NCBI GenBank assembly: GCA_035763085.1
Contig: DASUBV010000295.1
Span: forward strand, 1 to 12,923
DNA from: DASUBV01 sp035763085
Lineage (GTDB): Bacteria > Actinomycetota > Actinomycetes > Streptosporangiales > Streptosporangiaceae
Direction of reading: 5' to 3'
Length of the DNA stretch: 12,923 nucleotides
Positions 5,723-12,923 of this stretch are shown here, in pieces. The notes under the pieces were generated by a model. The model saw nothing but the letters and a program-made list of their open reading frames with translations, searched no databases and had not been told where the DNA came from. The position numbers and the translations under genes are program-made. How positions within the stretch are numbered: the first letter of the stretch is position 1; each line of letters starts with the position of its first letter.

Positions 5723-5749
5723 TTGGCACTCTCGGGGTGAGAGTGACAG
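5723..5749 (+). promoter_or_regulatory. CIRCE operator 2 (degenerate)
   Basis: TTGGCACTC, 9 bases, GAGTGACAG. The left half matches the CIRCE consensus at 8 of 9 positions, while the right half keeps only the GAGTG core. It lies 8 bases after CIRCE 1 and, with its spacer, is the reverse complement of that element at nearly every position. Confidence 0.75.
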
Positions 5750-5879
5750 CGCAGTGGCGTTATCGGGCGATGAGGCTGGGCCGGCGGCAGGAAGGGAATG
5801 CCCGCCAGGGCCGGCCGTCCGTCGCGGGCATCGGCCCGATCGGCCTGCAAGGCAAAAAGTTCCGGGAGGACTGGAGCCT

Positions 5880-7502
<1,623 letters not shown>

Positions 7503-7512
7503 TCCCGCCATT

Positions 7513-7532
7513 CCTGCCCGGTCACGGGCAGG
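7513..7532 (+). terminator. Small hairpin just after groEL
   Basis: CCTGCCCG (7513-7520) pairs with CGGGCAGG (7525-7532) around a GTCA loop, 10 bases after the groEL stop. Eight G/C-rich pairs without a T-run: either a first terminator or a 3'-end stabilising stem. Confidence 0.6.
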
Positions 7533-7570
7533 GCGAGACAGGAGTCGCCGAGCCTATGGCTCAGGACGCG

Positions 7571-7606
7571 GAAGGCGGCCCCGGCACCAGCCGGGGCCGC
7601 CTTCTT
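7571..7606 (+). terminator. Strong terminator hairpin of groEL
   Basis: Fifteen perfect pairs between GAAGGCGGCCCCGGC (7571-7585) and its complement (7590-7604), loop ACCA, followed by TT. It separates groEL from the downstream membrane-protein gene. Confidence 0.9.
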
Positions 7607-7685
7607 GCATGTATCAGGACATGCACGCCGGACTTTTCCTGCGTGCCGACTCCACAACCCGGTCGAGAAGGGGGATTATCAGGCC

Positions 7686-9095
7686 ATGAACCCCCCGACC
7701 GAACAGCTGATCCGCGACTACCTCAACCGCGTGTCGGTTGCGGCCCGCGGCCGGCTGGGCGCGGACCAGCGGCGTGCGCTGATTGTGCGCACCCGCGAGT
7801 TCATCGAGCAGAACACCCGCGCCGTCGGGCAGGCCGGCTCGGCCGCCGTCACCCGGCTGCTGGACGAACTGGGCGACCCGGCCAGCTTGGTCGAGCGCGA
7901 GCGCGAGCAGCTCGCCGGCCCGGAGGAGACGGGCGGCTCCGGCGCCGGCGAGGGCCGGCGGCGCCGGTCAGGCCGGCGTCACCTGGCCGACCTGATGGCC
8001 GCGCGCACTGTCGCGGTGGCGCCGGGCACAGCGGAGGTCCCCGAGCCCGCCGAGGACGCGCCGCTGACGGGCGAGATCCAGTACCAGGCCCGCCCGATCA
8101 CCTCCCGCTGGAAGCCTGGCGCGCCGCTGGTACCCAAGCAGGCCCGGCCGCCGGGGGCCCGCCGCTCCGCCATTGCCCGGCGGCTGCCCGGGCATGGCCG
8201 CGACGGCGGCGATCCGGCCCAGGCAGGCACAGCCGGGGACCCGGCAGGCGAGCCTGCCGGGAGCAGCGCGGCTGCGGCCGTCCCGCCGCTGCCTGCCGAC
8301 CCCCCGCTGCTGCCAGCCGACGTCCGGCCCGCCCGCCCGCAGTGGCCCTCGCTGACGATCAGGCCCGCGGGGAACCCGCCCGCGCCAGCCAACGGGAGTT
8401 CCCGGGCCGCCGGCCCGGCCGGGACCACCGGCCCCGCCGCGCCAGCCCGGCTGGCGCCCGGCGACGGCGCGATGACCGGGGAGGTCGTGCCGGACGGGCC
8501 GCCCGCCCCGGATGGCCCACCCGACCCGCTGGCGCCGGACGGTCCCCTCGCTGGGGAGTCGGCCGCCGCCCCTGGCCCGGCGGCGGGGACGGCAGCCAGG
8601 CCGCTGGCAGGCAGGCCCCGCGATGGCGCGATGCCGGGGGACCCGGCCCGGCCGGGCCCGGGCCCTGCGCCTGGCCGGGCGGCCGCTCTCGGGGCACAGA
8701 CCCGCAAGCTGGCCGTGGCCATGGTGGCCGTGGCGCGGCACCAGCCGCTCGAGGCCACGGCGGTCGTGCTGCTCGGCCTGGGCGGGCTGATCTACCCGCC
8801 GGTGTGGCTGATGGGCGCCGCGGTCGCCCTGGCCTCGCGTGTCTGGGACCACCGGGACAAGTGGATCGGGCTGGGCTTCCCGGTGATCCTGGTCATCGCG
8901 GGGATCGCCGCCGATGTCTCGCTCGGCGGCAGCCGGGCCGGCCTGCTGGGCTACCTGAAGGAAGCCTGGCTGTTCGGCGGGCACATCTCCCGGATCGCTG
9001 CCCTGCTCGGCGCGGTGTACCTGGCCTGGCGCGCGCAGCGGGGCCGGCGGCCGCCCGCGATCCCGCCCTGGAAGAGGCCGCGCCGCATCGTCTGA
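7686..9095 (+). CDS. Unknown protein: helical N-terminal domain, long Pro/Ala/Gly linker, C-terminal membrane segments
   Basis: 469 residues from ATG 7686, which follows AAGGGGGA (7668-7675) at 10 bases. Residues 1-80 (TEQLIRDYLNRVSVAARGRL, then EFIEQNT and VTRLLDELGDPASLVERER) look like the compact helical HAAS/DUF1700-like domains found at the N-terminus of actinobacterial membrane proteins; this is a resemblance, not a firm assignment. Residues about 85-345 are very rich in Pro, Ala and Gly and must be disordered. Three hydrophobic segments follow (about 355-378, 392-412 and 428-447: VVLLGLGGLIYPPVWLMGAAV, GFPVILVIAGIAA and ISRIAALLGAVYLAW), and the tail is basic (PPWKRPRRIV). The order suggests a membrane anchor with a long flexible tether to a small cytosolic helical domain. 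It is separated from groEL by two hairpins, so it is its own transcript. Function unknown. Confidence 0.8.
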   Translation: MNPPTEQLIRDYLNRVSVAARGRLGADQRRALIVRTREFIEQNTRAVGQAGSAAVTRLLDELGDPASLVEREREQLAGPEETGGSGAGEGRRRRSGRRHLADLMAARTVAVAPGTAEVPEPAEDAPLTGEIQYQARPITSRWKPGAPLVPKQARPPGARRSAIARRLPGHGRDGGDPAQAGTAGDPAGEPAGSSAAAAVPPLPADPPLLPADVRPARPQWPSLTIRPAGNPPAPANGSSRAAGPAGTTGPAAPARLAPGDGAMTGEVVPDGPPAPDGPPDPLAPDGPLAGESAAAPGPAAGTAARPLAGRPRDGAMPGDPARPGPGPAPGRAAALGAQTRKLAVAMVAVARHQPLEATAVVLLGLGGLIYPPVWLMGAAVALASRVWDHRDKWIGLGFPVILVIAGIAADVSLGGSRAGLLGYLKEAWLFGGHISRIAALLGAVYLAWRAQRGRRPPAIPPWKRPRRIV

Positions 9096-9193
9096 CTCGT
9101 CCCGCGGCCGCCGTCGTGCGGCTGCCGCGCCGCGGGCCGCTTTGCGCAGGCCGCCGGCGTGATTCGGCATCGCCGGAACGGGCCGTCAACCGA

Positions 9194-9199
9194 TAGCCT
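9194..9199 (+). promoter_or_regulatory. Candidate -10 box upstream of the CspB-like gene
   Basis: TAGCCT, followed by GATCAC and then a GTG at 9206. It could start either a leaderless message at GTG 9206 or, more likely, a 60-base leader that begins with the hairpin at 9206-9229. The -35 region is unclear. Confidence 0.4.
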
Positions 9200-9205
9200 G
9201 ATCAC

Positions 9206-9229
9206 GTGGCCGCCGCTGGCGGCGGCCGC
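9206..9229 (+). other. Leader hairpin in front of the CspB-like gene
   Basis: GTGGCCGCCGC (9206-9216) pairs with GCGGCGGCCGC (9219-9229) with one T-G wobble; the two-base loop would open to four. It begins at the predicted transcription start and ends 36 bases before the GTG. It could stabilise the mRNA 5' end or block ribosomes at low temperature; if transcription comes from upstream it could also end the preceding gene's message. Confidence 0.5.
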
Positions 9230-9265
9230 ACTCAGACAGTCCCTCTTCGCGTAAGGTTCCCGCTC

Positions 9266-9649
9266 GTGCCCACTGGCAAGGTCAAGTGGTATGACGCCGA
9301 CAAGGGGTTCGGCTTCCTCACCCGTGATGACGGGGGTGAGGTGTTCGTGCACTCCACCGCGCTGGCGTCCGCCGGGACGACGCTGCGGGCCGGCCAGCGC
9401 GTCGAGTTCGGCGTTGCCGAGGGCCGTCGCGGGACTCAGGCGCTCCAGGTCCGGGTGCTGGAGCCGCCGCCCACGGTGGCCAAGGCGAGCCGCAAGGACC
9501 CCGACGAGATGGTCATCCTCGTCGAGGACCTGATCAAGCTGCTCGACGGCATCTCCAACACCTACCGGCGCGGCAAGCACCCCGACAGCCGGGATGCGAA
9601 GAAGATCGGGGCCGTGCTGCGCGCCGTGGCCAGCGACATCGAGGCCTGA
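9266..9649 (+). CDS. cspB: CspB-like cold-shock protein with C-terminal extension
   Basis: 127 residues. The N-terminal cold-shock domain (1-67) reads MPTGKVKWYDADKGFGFL, with RNP1 at 13-18 (KGFGFL) and RNP2 at 26-30 (VFVHS). It is followed by an actinobacterial helical extension (about 75-127: DEMVILVEDLIKLLDGIS, then RRGKHPDSRDAKKIGAVLRAVA). Both halves match mycobacterial CspB (about 135 residues), which likewise begins MPTGKVKWYD, so GTG 9266 is the start; TAAGG lies 9 bases upstream. A longer reading from GTG 9206 would add 20 unconserved residues and use a leaderless start. RNP2 ends in Ser rather than Phe, a usual variant in this subgroup. Nucleic-acid binding is expected; the role of the extension is not known to me. 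Convergent with the MFS gene. Confidence 0.92.
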   Translation: MPTGKVKWYDADKGFGFLTRDDGGEVFVHSTALASAGTTLRAGQRVEFGVAEGRRGTQALQVRVLEPPPTVAKASRKDPDEMVILVEDLIKLLDGISNTYRRGKHPDSRDAKKIGAVLRAVASDIEA

Positions 9650-9666
9650 GCCGGGCCGGCCGGCTC
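9648..9666. terminator. Candidate bidirectional terminator hairpin
   Basis: GAGCCGG (9648-9654) pairs with CCGGCTC (9660-9666) around a 5-base loop, in the 33-base gap between two convergent genes; the stop of the CspB-like gene overlaps its first bases. It is short and without T-runs. Confidence 0.4.
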
Positions 9667-9682
9667 CCCGGCGGCCAGCGAG

Positions 9683-11221
9683 TCAGGCGACGGGCGGCCG
9701 CGCGGCCGGCCTGCCGATCCCGGCCCTGGTCTGCCGGGCCCGCAGCACCCGCCGCCGGCGGGCCAGGGTGAGTGCCCCGAGCGCTATCCCCAGGCCCACG
9801 GCGGCGACCGCCATGCCGGCCAGGCCGCTGTTGGTCAGCGACATGAGCAGGCCGACCAGGCCGCCGGCCACCCAGGACAGCTGGTGCAGCGTCTCGGAGA
9901 CGGCGAAGGTCGACGAGCGAACCTCCTCGCCGATCTCCCGCTGCAAGATCGCGTCCAGGGCCACCTTCACCAGGGCCTGCCCGAGCGCCGCGGCCAGGGC
10001 GACCACCAGCGCGGCGATCAGGCCGAAGAACACCGCGCACAGCGCGGTGACAACGGTGGCAAAGGTGAGCATGCCGAAGACGATGAGCTGCGGGGCGCGG
10101 GAGCGCAGTGCGGCGCCGATGGCCGTGCCGAGCAGGCCGCCCAGTGCCGCCGCCCCGATCATCGCTCCCAGCGCGACCTTGTCGGGCGTGCTGCCGAAGT
10201 GCTCAGTCCGCAGGATGAAGGCCAGGAAGAAGATCATGAAGCCCGAGTACGCGCGCAAGGCCGCATTGGCCTGCATGGCCTCGCGGACCGCGGGCCCGAT
10301 CGTGGGGATGCGGAACAGCCGGCGCAGCCCGCCGCGAGCCCCCTCGGGCGCGGGCCGGGTGCCGTCCGGGCCAGCACCGCCTGCCCCGGCGGCTGCCGGC
10401 CCGGCCGGCCCTGATCCCGCCGCGGCCGGCCGGGAGGCAGCCCCCGCCGGGCCCGTCCCCGGCGCGGGATCGGTGGCCTGCACCGGGCTGTCGACGCCAT
10501 CCGGCAGCCGGAAGGCAAGCGCGGCCGCGGCCAGATAGGCCACCGTGCCGATGCGCAGCACCCAGGCGGCGCCGCCGTCACCGCCACCGAAGATCACCGA
10601 GATGCCCGCCGCGACCAGCGCGCCGAGCGAGGTCGCGATCAGCGCGCCGAGCGCGTTGCGCGCATTGGCCGTCACCAGGGTGATCTCGGCCGGCAGCAGC
10701 CGCGGTGTCACCGCCGCCCTGGTCACGCCGAAGGCCTTCTGCAAGACCAGCACCCCGAACGCGGCCGGCAGCAGCGTCACGGCGTCGTTGTGCTGGACGG
10801 CCCCGGCCATTCCCCAGCACAGCAGGCCGCGGGCCAGCAGCGTCCCCATGAGGATGAAGCGCCGCCCCTGCTGGATGCGGTCCAGCATCGGGCCGAGGAA
10901 CGGGGCCAGCACGGCGAAGGGCGCCATCGTGATGAGCAGGGCGAGCGCGATGTGCCCGCGGGCCTGGTCAACGGACGCGCTGAAGAACAGGGTGCCGGCC
11001 AGCGCCACGGCCACGAAGGCGTCACCGATGCCGCTGGCCGCGGAGAGCTCGATCATGTTGGACAGGCCGGTACGGCCAGCCCCGGAAGCTCGCGTCAGCT
11101 TGTGCACGAACCGGCTGGTGCCACTCGCGGCGGCCGCACTGGCGCGGCCTGCGGCCTGCGATGCCGATGCGATCGACCGGCCCGCTCGCCTTGCCCGCGC
11201 CCCCCGGCCCGAGTCCTCCAT
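9683..11221 (-). CDS. Major facilitator superfamily (MFS) transporter
   Basis: 512 residues with about twelve hydrophobic helices, a cytoplasmic-membrane carrier. The N-terminal bundle includes DAFVAVALAGTLFFSA, IALALLITMAPFAVLAPFLG and MLDRIQQGRR, a variant of the loop 2-3 motif D-R-x-G-R-R. The C-terminal bundle starts near residue 318 (SGFMIFFLAFIL). Unusual parts are a basic, Ala/Ser-rich N-terminal extension of about 55 residues and a central loop (about 240-298) made almost wholly of Pro, Ala and Gly. Overall it resembles drug-efflux-type MFS proteins, but no substrate can be read from the sequence. ATG 11221 is used; AATACT ends 6 bases upstream and GAGG is too close to act as a normal ribosome site, so the message may be leaderless. 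Divergent from the DUF3027 gene, convergent with the CspB-like gene. Confidence 0.87.
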   Translation of the reverse strand: MEDSGRGARARRAGRSIASASQAAGRASAAAASGTSRFVHKLTRASGAGRTGLSNMIELSAASGIGDAFVAVALAGTLFFSASVDQARGHIALALLITMAPFAVLAPFLGPMLDRIQQGRRFILMGTLLARGLLCWGMAGAVQHNDAVTLLPAAFGVLVLQKAFGVTRAAVTPRLLPAEITLVTANARNALGALIATSLGALVAAGISVIFGGGDGGAAWVLRIGTVAYLAAAALAFRLPDGVDSPVQATDPAPGTGPAGAASRPAAAGSGPAGPAAAGAGGAGPDGTRPAPEGARGGLRRLFRIPTIGPAVREAMQANAALRAYSGFMIFFLAFILRTEHFGSTPDKVALGAMIGAAALGGLLGTAIGAALRSRAPQLIVFGMLTFATVVTALCAVFFGLIAALVVALAAALGQALVKVALDAILQREIGEEVRSSTFAVSETLHQLSWVAGGLVGLLMSLTNSGLAGMAVAAVGLGIALGALTLARRRRVLRARQTRAGIGRPAARPPVA

Positions 11222-11227
11222 GCCTCA

Positions 11228-11233
11228 AGTATT
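11228..11233 (-). promoter_or_regulatory. Candidate -10 box for the MFS gene
   Basis: AATACT on the minus strand matches TATAAT at 4 of 6 positions and ends 6 bases before the ATG at 11221. A -35 box is not obvious. Confidence 0.25.
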
Positions 11234-11368
11234 CTGCCTGTTCCGGACTGACACGACCGAGGGCGCGCGCCGGCGCTCCGCACATTGCCCGCGACAGTGC
11301 GCGCTTTCGCCGCCCCAACGGGCATCCGCTGTGCATAGCACCAGGCAGATGAGGAACAATTACTTACC

Positions 11369-12244
11369 GTGAGCCCTACTCGCGCACGTACGAGGGAACT
11401 GGACGAAGCCTGCGCCAGCGCAGTCGATCTGGCCAGGGCCGCTGCCGTGGAGGTAGCCGGCGCCGGCCAGGTAGGCGCGCATGTCGGCGTGGAGTCTGAC
11501 GGCGATCGCCTCGCCACCCACCTGTTCACCTGCCTGGACCCGGCCTATACCGGCTGGCGCTGGGCCGTCACGGTGGCCAGGGCATCACGCGCCAAGATCG
11601 TGACCGTCGACGAGTGCGTGCTGCTGCCGGGCCCGGACTCGCTGCTGGCTCCCGACTGGGTGCCGTGGAGCGAGCGGGTGCGGCCCGGTGACATCGGTGT
11701 CGGCGACCTGATGCCGGCGGCCTCGGATGACGAGCGCCTGGTCCCGGCGGCGGCTCTTGAGGGCGACGATGGCGTGCTCGACTGGGACGACACCGCGGCC
11801 TGGGACGAGGGCAGCCAGCTCGTCGAGTCGCTGGGCATGACCGAGGCGGCCGAGCCGGCTCCCGAGGAGCTGAGCCGGGCCCGGGTGATGTCGGCGATCG
11901 GCCGCGACGCCACGGCGGTGCGCTGGTACAACGGCGATCACGGCCCGAGCACCCCGCTGGCGCACGCCGCTCCCGGTCACTGCGTGACGTGCGGCTTCAT
12001 GGTCAGGCTGGCCGGCCCGCTGGGCCGGGTCTTCGGAGTCTGCGGCAATGAGTACGCGCCCGATGACGGCCGGGTGGTGTCCCTGGATCACGGCTGCGGT
12101 GCGCACTCCGAGGCAGTCGGTGCCGCGCGGAGCAAGGGCGTGCAACCGCCGGTCATCGACGAGCTGGGCTATGACCTGGTAGACACCGCCGGGGTATCCA
12201 TGGCCGACACCGTCTTCGAGTCGCTCGACCCCGGCGCGTCCTAG
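11369..12244 (+). CDS. DUF3027 family protein
   Basis: 291 residues, cytosolic, no signal peptide or membrane helix. The N-terminal half follows the DUF3027 pattern: LDEACASAVDLARAAAVEVA, then THLFTCLDPAYTGWRWAVTV, VTVDECVLLPGPDSLLAPDW and GDLMPAASDDERLVP. A variable acidic middle (about 135-170) leads to a conserved C-terminal part with VRWYNGDHGPSTPLAH and a Cys/His cluster: Cys205-x2-Cys208, Cys225 in FGVCGNEYAPDDGR, and His241, Cys243 and His246 in DHGCGAHSE. This resembles a zinc-binding module, which is my inference. GTG 11369 is the start; GAGGA (11351-11355) is 13 bases upstream, longer than ideal. The family is widespread in actinobacteria with no function that I can name. Divergent from the MFS gene across 147 bases. 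Confidence 0.88.
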   Translation: MSPTRARTRELDEACASAVDLARAAAVEVAGAGQVGAHVGVESDGDRLATHLFTCLDPAYTGWRWAVTVARASRAKIVTVDECVLLPGPDSLLAPDWVPWSERVRPGDIGVGDLMPAASDDERLVPAAALEGDDGVLDWDDTAAWDEGSQLVESLGMTEAAEPAPEELSRARVMSAIGRDATAVRWYNGDHGPSTPLAHAAPGHCVTCGFMVRLAGPLGRVFGVCGNEYAPDDGRVVSLDHGCGAHSEAVGAARSKGVQPPVIDELGYDLVDTAGVSMADTVFESLDPGAS

Positions 12245-12275
12245 CGGATCCCGCCGCCCTGCGTCCCGCCCGCCT

Positions 12276-12302
12276 GCGGGAGAGCGCCGCTCAGCTTCCC
12301 GC
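12276..12302. terminator. Candidate bidirectional terminator between convergent DUF3027 and DUF2530 genes
   Basis: GCGGGA-G-AGC (12276-12285) pairs with GCT-TCCCGC (12294-12302), nine pairs with one bulged G and an 8-base loop, between two convergent stop codons. No T-run. Confidence 0.45.
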
Positions 12303-12331
12303 ACGCCTGCAGGAAGGCAGAGCCTCGCTCG

Positions 12332-12601
12332 CTAGGCATCGCTGGCGCTGGGGTCGCCCCGGCGGGCCGCTGCGCGGCGCCGCGAGCGCTTCAGCCATGG
12401 CACGTAGACGAGGCCGAACAGCCCCATGCTGGTGCCGGCTACCGCGACCCACACCCACCACTGGTCGGCCGGGGCGAGCTGGTCGCGCACCACCAGCAGC
12501 ACGATGAGGGCGATGACCCAGCCCCCGGTGATGACGGCGGTGATCAGCTGGTCATTGCCCTCCAGGGGCGGCGGGACCGGCAGGCCGGGGCGGCGGGACA
12601 C
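12332..12601 (-). CDS. DUF2530 family small membrane protein
   Basis: 89 residues with two transmembrane helices: about 20-38 (LITAVITGGWVIALIVLLVV) and about 47-68 (WWVWVAVAGTSMGLFGLVYV). The connecting loop RDQLAPADQW and the ending VPWLKRSRRRAAARRGD are typical of DUF2530. By the positive-inside rule both termini should be cytoplasmic. GTG 12601 has no spaced Shine-Dalgarno, but TAGCCT lies 6 bases upstream, which suggests a leaderless message. Convergent with the DUF3027 gene. Function unknown. Confidence 0.88.
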   Translation of the reverse strand: MSRRPGLPVPPPLEGNDQLITAVITGGWVIALIVLLVVRDQLAPADQWWVWVAVAGTSMGLFGLVYVPWLKRSRRRAAARRGDPSASDA

Positions 12602-12607
12602 GGCCTC

Positions 12608-12613
12608 AGGCTA
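12608..12613 (-). promoter_or_regulatory. Candidate -10 box for the DUF2530 gene
   Basis: TAGCCT on the minus strand, six bases before GTG 12601. Together with the absence of a properly spaced ribosome binding site it suggests a leaderless transcript starting at or next to the GTG. Confidence 0.4.
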
Positions 12614-12620
12614 ACGCACG

Positions 12621-12653
12621 CCTGCCCGCCCGGAATCAGGCCGGACGGGCAGG
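12621..12653 (-). terminator. Terminator hairpin for the repeat-protein gene
   Basis: CCTGCCCG (12621-12628) pairs with CGGGCAGG (12646-12653). After one C-A mismatch, CCGG (12630-12633) pairs with CCGG (12641-12644) across a 7-base loop. It lies about 20 bases beyond the stop of the minus-strand repeat gene and just before the DUF2530 promoter box. Confidence 0.7.
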
Positions 12654-12673
12654 TGAGGCAGGTCAGCTGACGG

Positions 12674-12923
12674 CTACTCGTGCTGGACGGGGTCCGGGTG
12701 CACTGTGTGCGGGGGCTGCGGCTTGGCCTCGTGCTGCACCGGGTCCGGGTGCACCTTGTGGTGGTGGTGCTTGTGCGGCTCGCTCTCGTGCTGGACGGGG
12801 TCCGGGTGCACCTTGTGCGGGTCGCTCTCGTGCTGGACCGGGTCGGGCTGGACCGTGACCGGGTCGCTCTCGTGCTGGACCGGGTCGGGCTGGACCGTGA
12901 CCGGGTCGCTCTCGTGCTGGACC
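12674..12923 (-). CDS. C-terminal part of a His/Pro-rich tandem-repeat protein
   Basis: Open reading frame running in from the right edge on the minus strand and ending at TAG (forward CTA, 12674-12676); no start codon is in the window, so 82 complete codons before the stop are seen. The protein is a string of VQHESDP and VTVQPDP heptads, giving a 14-residue unit (PDPVQHESDPVTVQ). Towards the C-terminus the units diverge (HKVHPDP, EPHKHHHHKVHPDP, AKPQPPHTVHPDP), and the chain ends in VQHE. It contains no Cys, Trp, Tyr, Phe, Leu, Ile or Met in this stretch. The bias and the clean frame across every repeat (spacings 42, 42, 42, 57 and 51, all multiples of three) argue for real coding. The His-rich part could bind metal ions and the rest is probably extended or disordered. 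No family recognised. A hairpin terminator follows. Confidence 0.75.
   Translation of the reverse strand, partial: VQHESDPVTVQPDPVQHESDPVTVQPDPVQHESDPHKVHPDPVQHESEPHKHHHHKVHPDPVQHEAKPQPPHTVHPDPVQHE
12785..12923 (-). repeat. 42-bp tandem repeat array (continues beyond the window)
   Basis: The motif CTCGTGCTG recurs at 12677, 12728, 12785, 12827, 12869 and 12911. The last four are exactly 42 bases apart and nearly identical in DNA, whereas the first two intervals are 51 and 57 bases and diverged. Near-identity at synonymous positions indicates recent copying of the unit. The array encodes the 14-residue repeats of the minus-strand protein. Confidence 0.9.

Noticed and set aside
5485..5879. A groES gene upstream of groEL
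   Set aside because: The 395 bases hold a terminator, two CIRCE sites and leader sequence; no frame encodes a GroES-like protein.
12621..12923. CRISPR-like array at the right edge
   Set aside because: The repeats are contiguous 42-bp in-frame coding units with no unique spacers.

Overview
This is a very GC-rich (mostly G or C at third codon positions) stretch of an actinobacterial chromosome. Families largely restricted to Actinobacteria (DUF3263, DUF3027, DUF2530, a CspB-type cold-shock protein with a C-terminal extension), leaderless-looking genes and the gene order otsA / threonine-synthase-like / MoaD-like / csp / groEL point to the Streptomyces-Streptosporangiales side of the phylum. 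I recall a similar order in Streptomyces, but this was not checked. It reads as core chromosome: I see no insertion sequence, phage gene, CRISPR array or tRNA.

Left part (1-3076). The window opens inside a minus-strand secreted subtilisin-family protein, of which only the N-terminus is present. Next comes a minus-strand DUF62-type SAM hydrolase (adenosine-forming). A small plus-strand DUF3263 gene follows, convergent with a minus-strand GT20 trehalose-6-phosphate synthase (otsA). Those two genes share one CTAG as both stop codons.

Centre-left (3077-5010). A complete SAM-I riboswitch stands before a two-gene operon. The first gene is a threonine-synthase-family PLP enzyme and the second, overlapping it by ATGA, is a CysO/MoaD-like sulfur carrier ending in Gly-Gly. 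The SAM control and the carrier together suggest the MetM/MetO homocysteine route (O-phosphohomoserine plus carrier thiocarboxylate) rather than ordinary threonine synthesis. This is the most interesting unit in the window.

Centre (5011-9095). This is a stress-protein stretch. A 66-residue cold-shock protein ends in a strong hairpin terminator. A promoter region follows with two CIRCE (HrcA) operators that are inverted copies of each other, then groEL without groES, ending at two hairpins. A membrane-anchored protein of unknown function comes next, with a helical N-terminus and a long Pro/Ala/Gly linker.

Right part (9096-12923). It holds a CspB-like cold-shock protein, a convergent MFS transporter, a divergent DUF3027 gene and a small two-helix membrane protein (DUF2530) on the minus strand. 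At the right edge is the C-terminus of a minus-strand protein built of 14-residue repeats rich in His, Pro, Asp and Val. It has no start codon inside the window.

Several genes lack a Shine-Dalgarno sequence and instead have a TANNNT -10-like box 6-8 bases before the start codon, suggesting leaderless transcripts.
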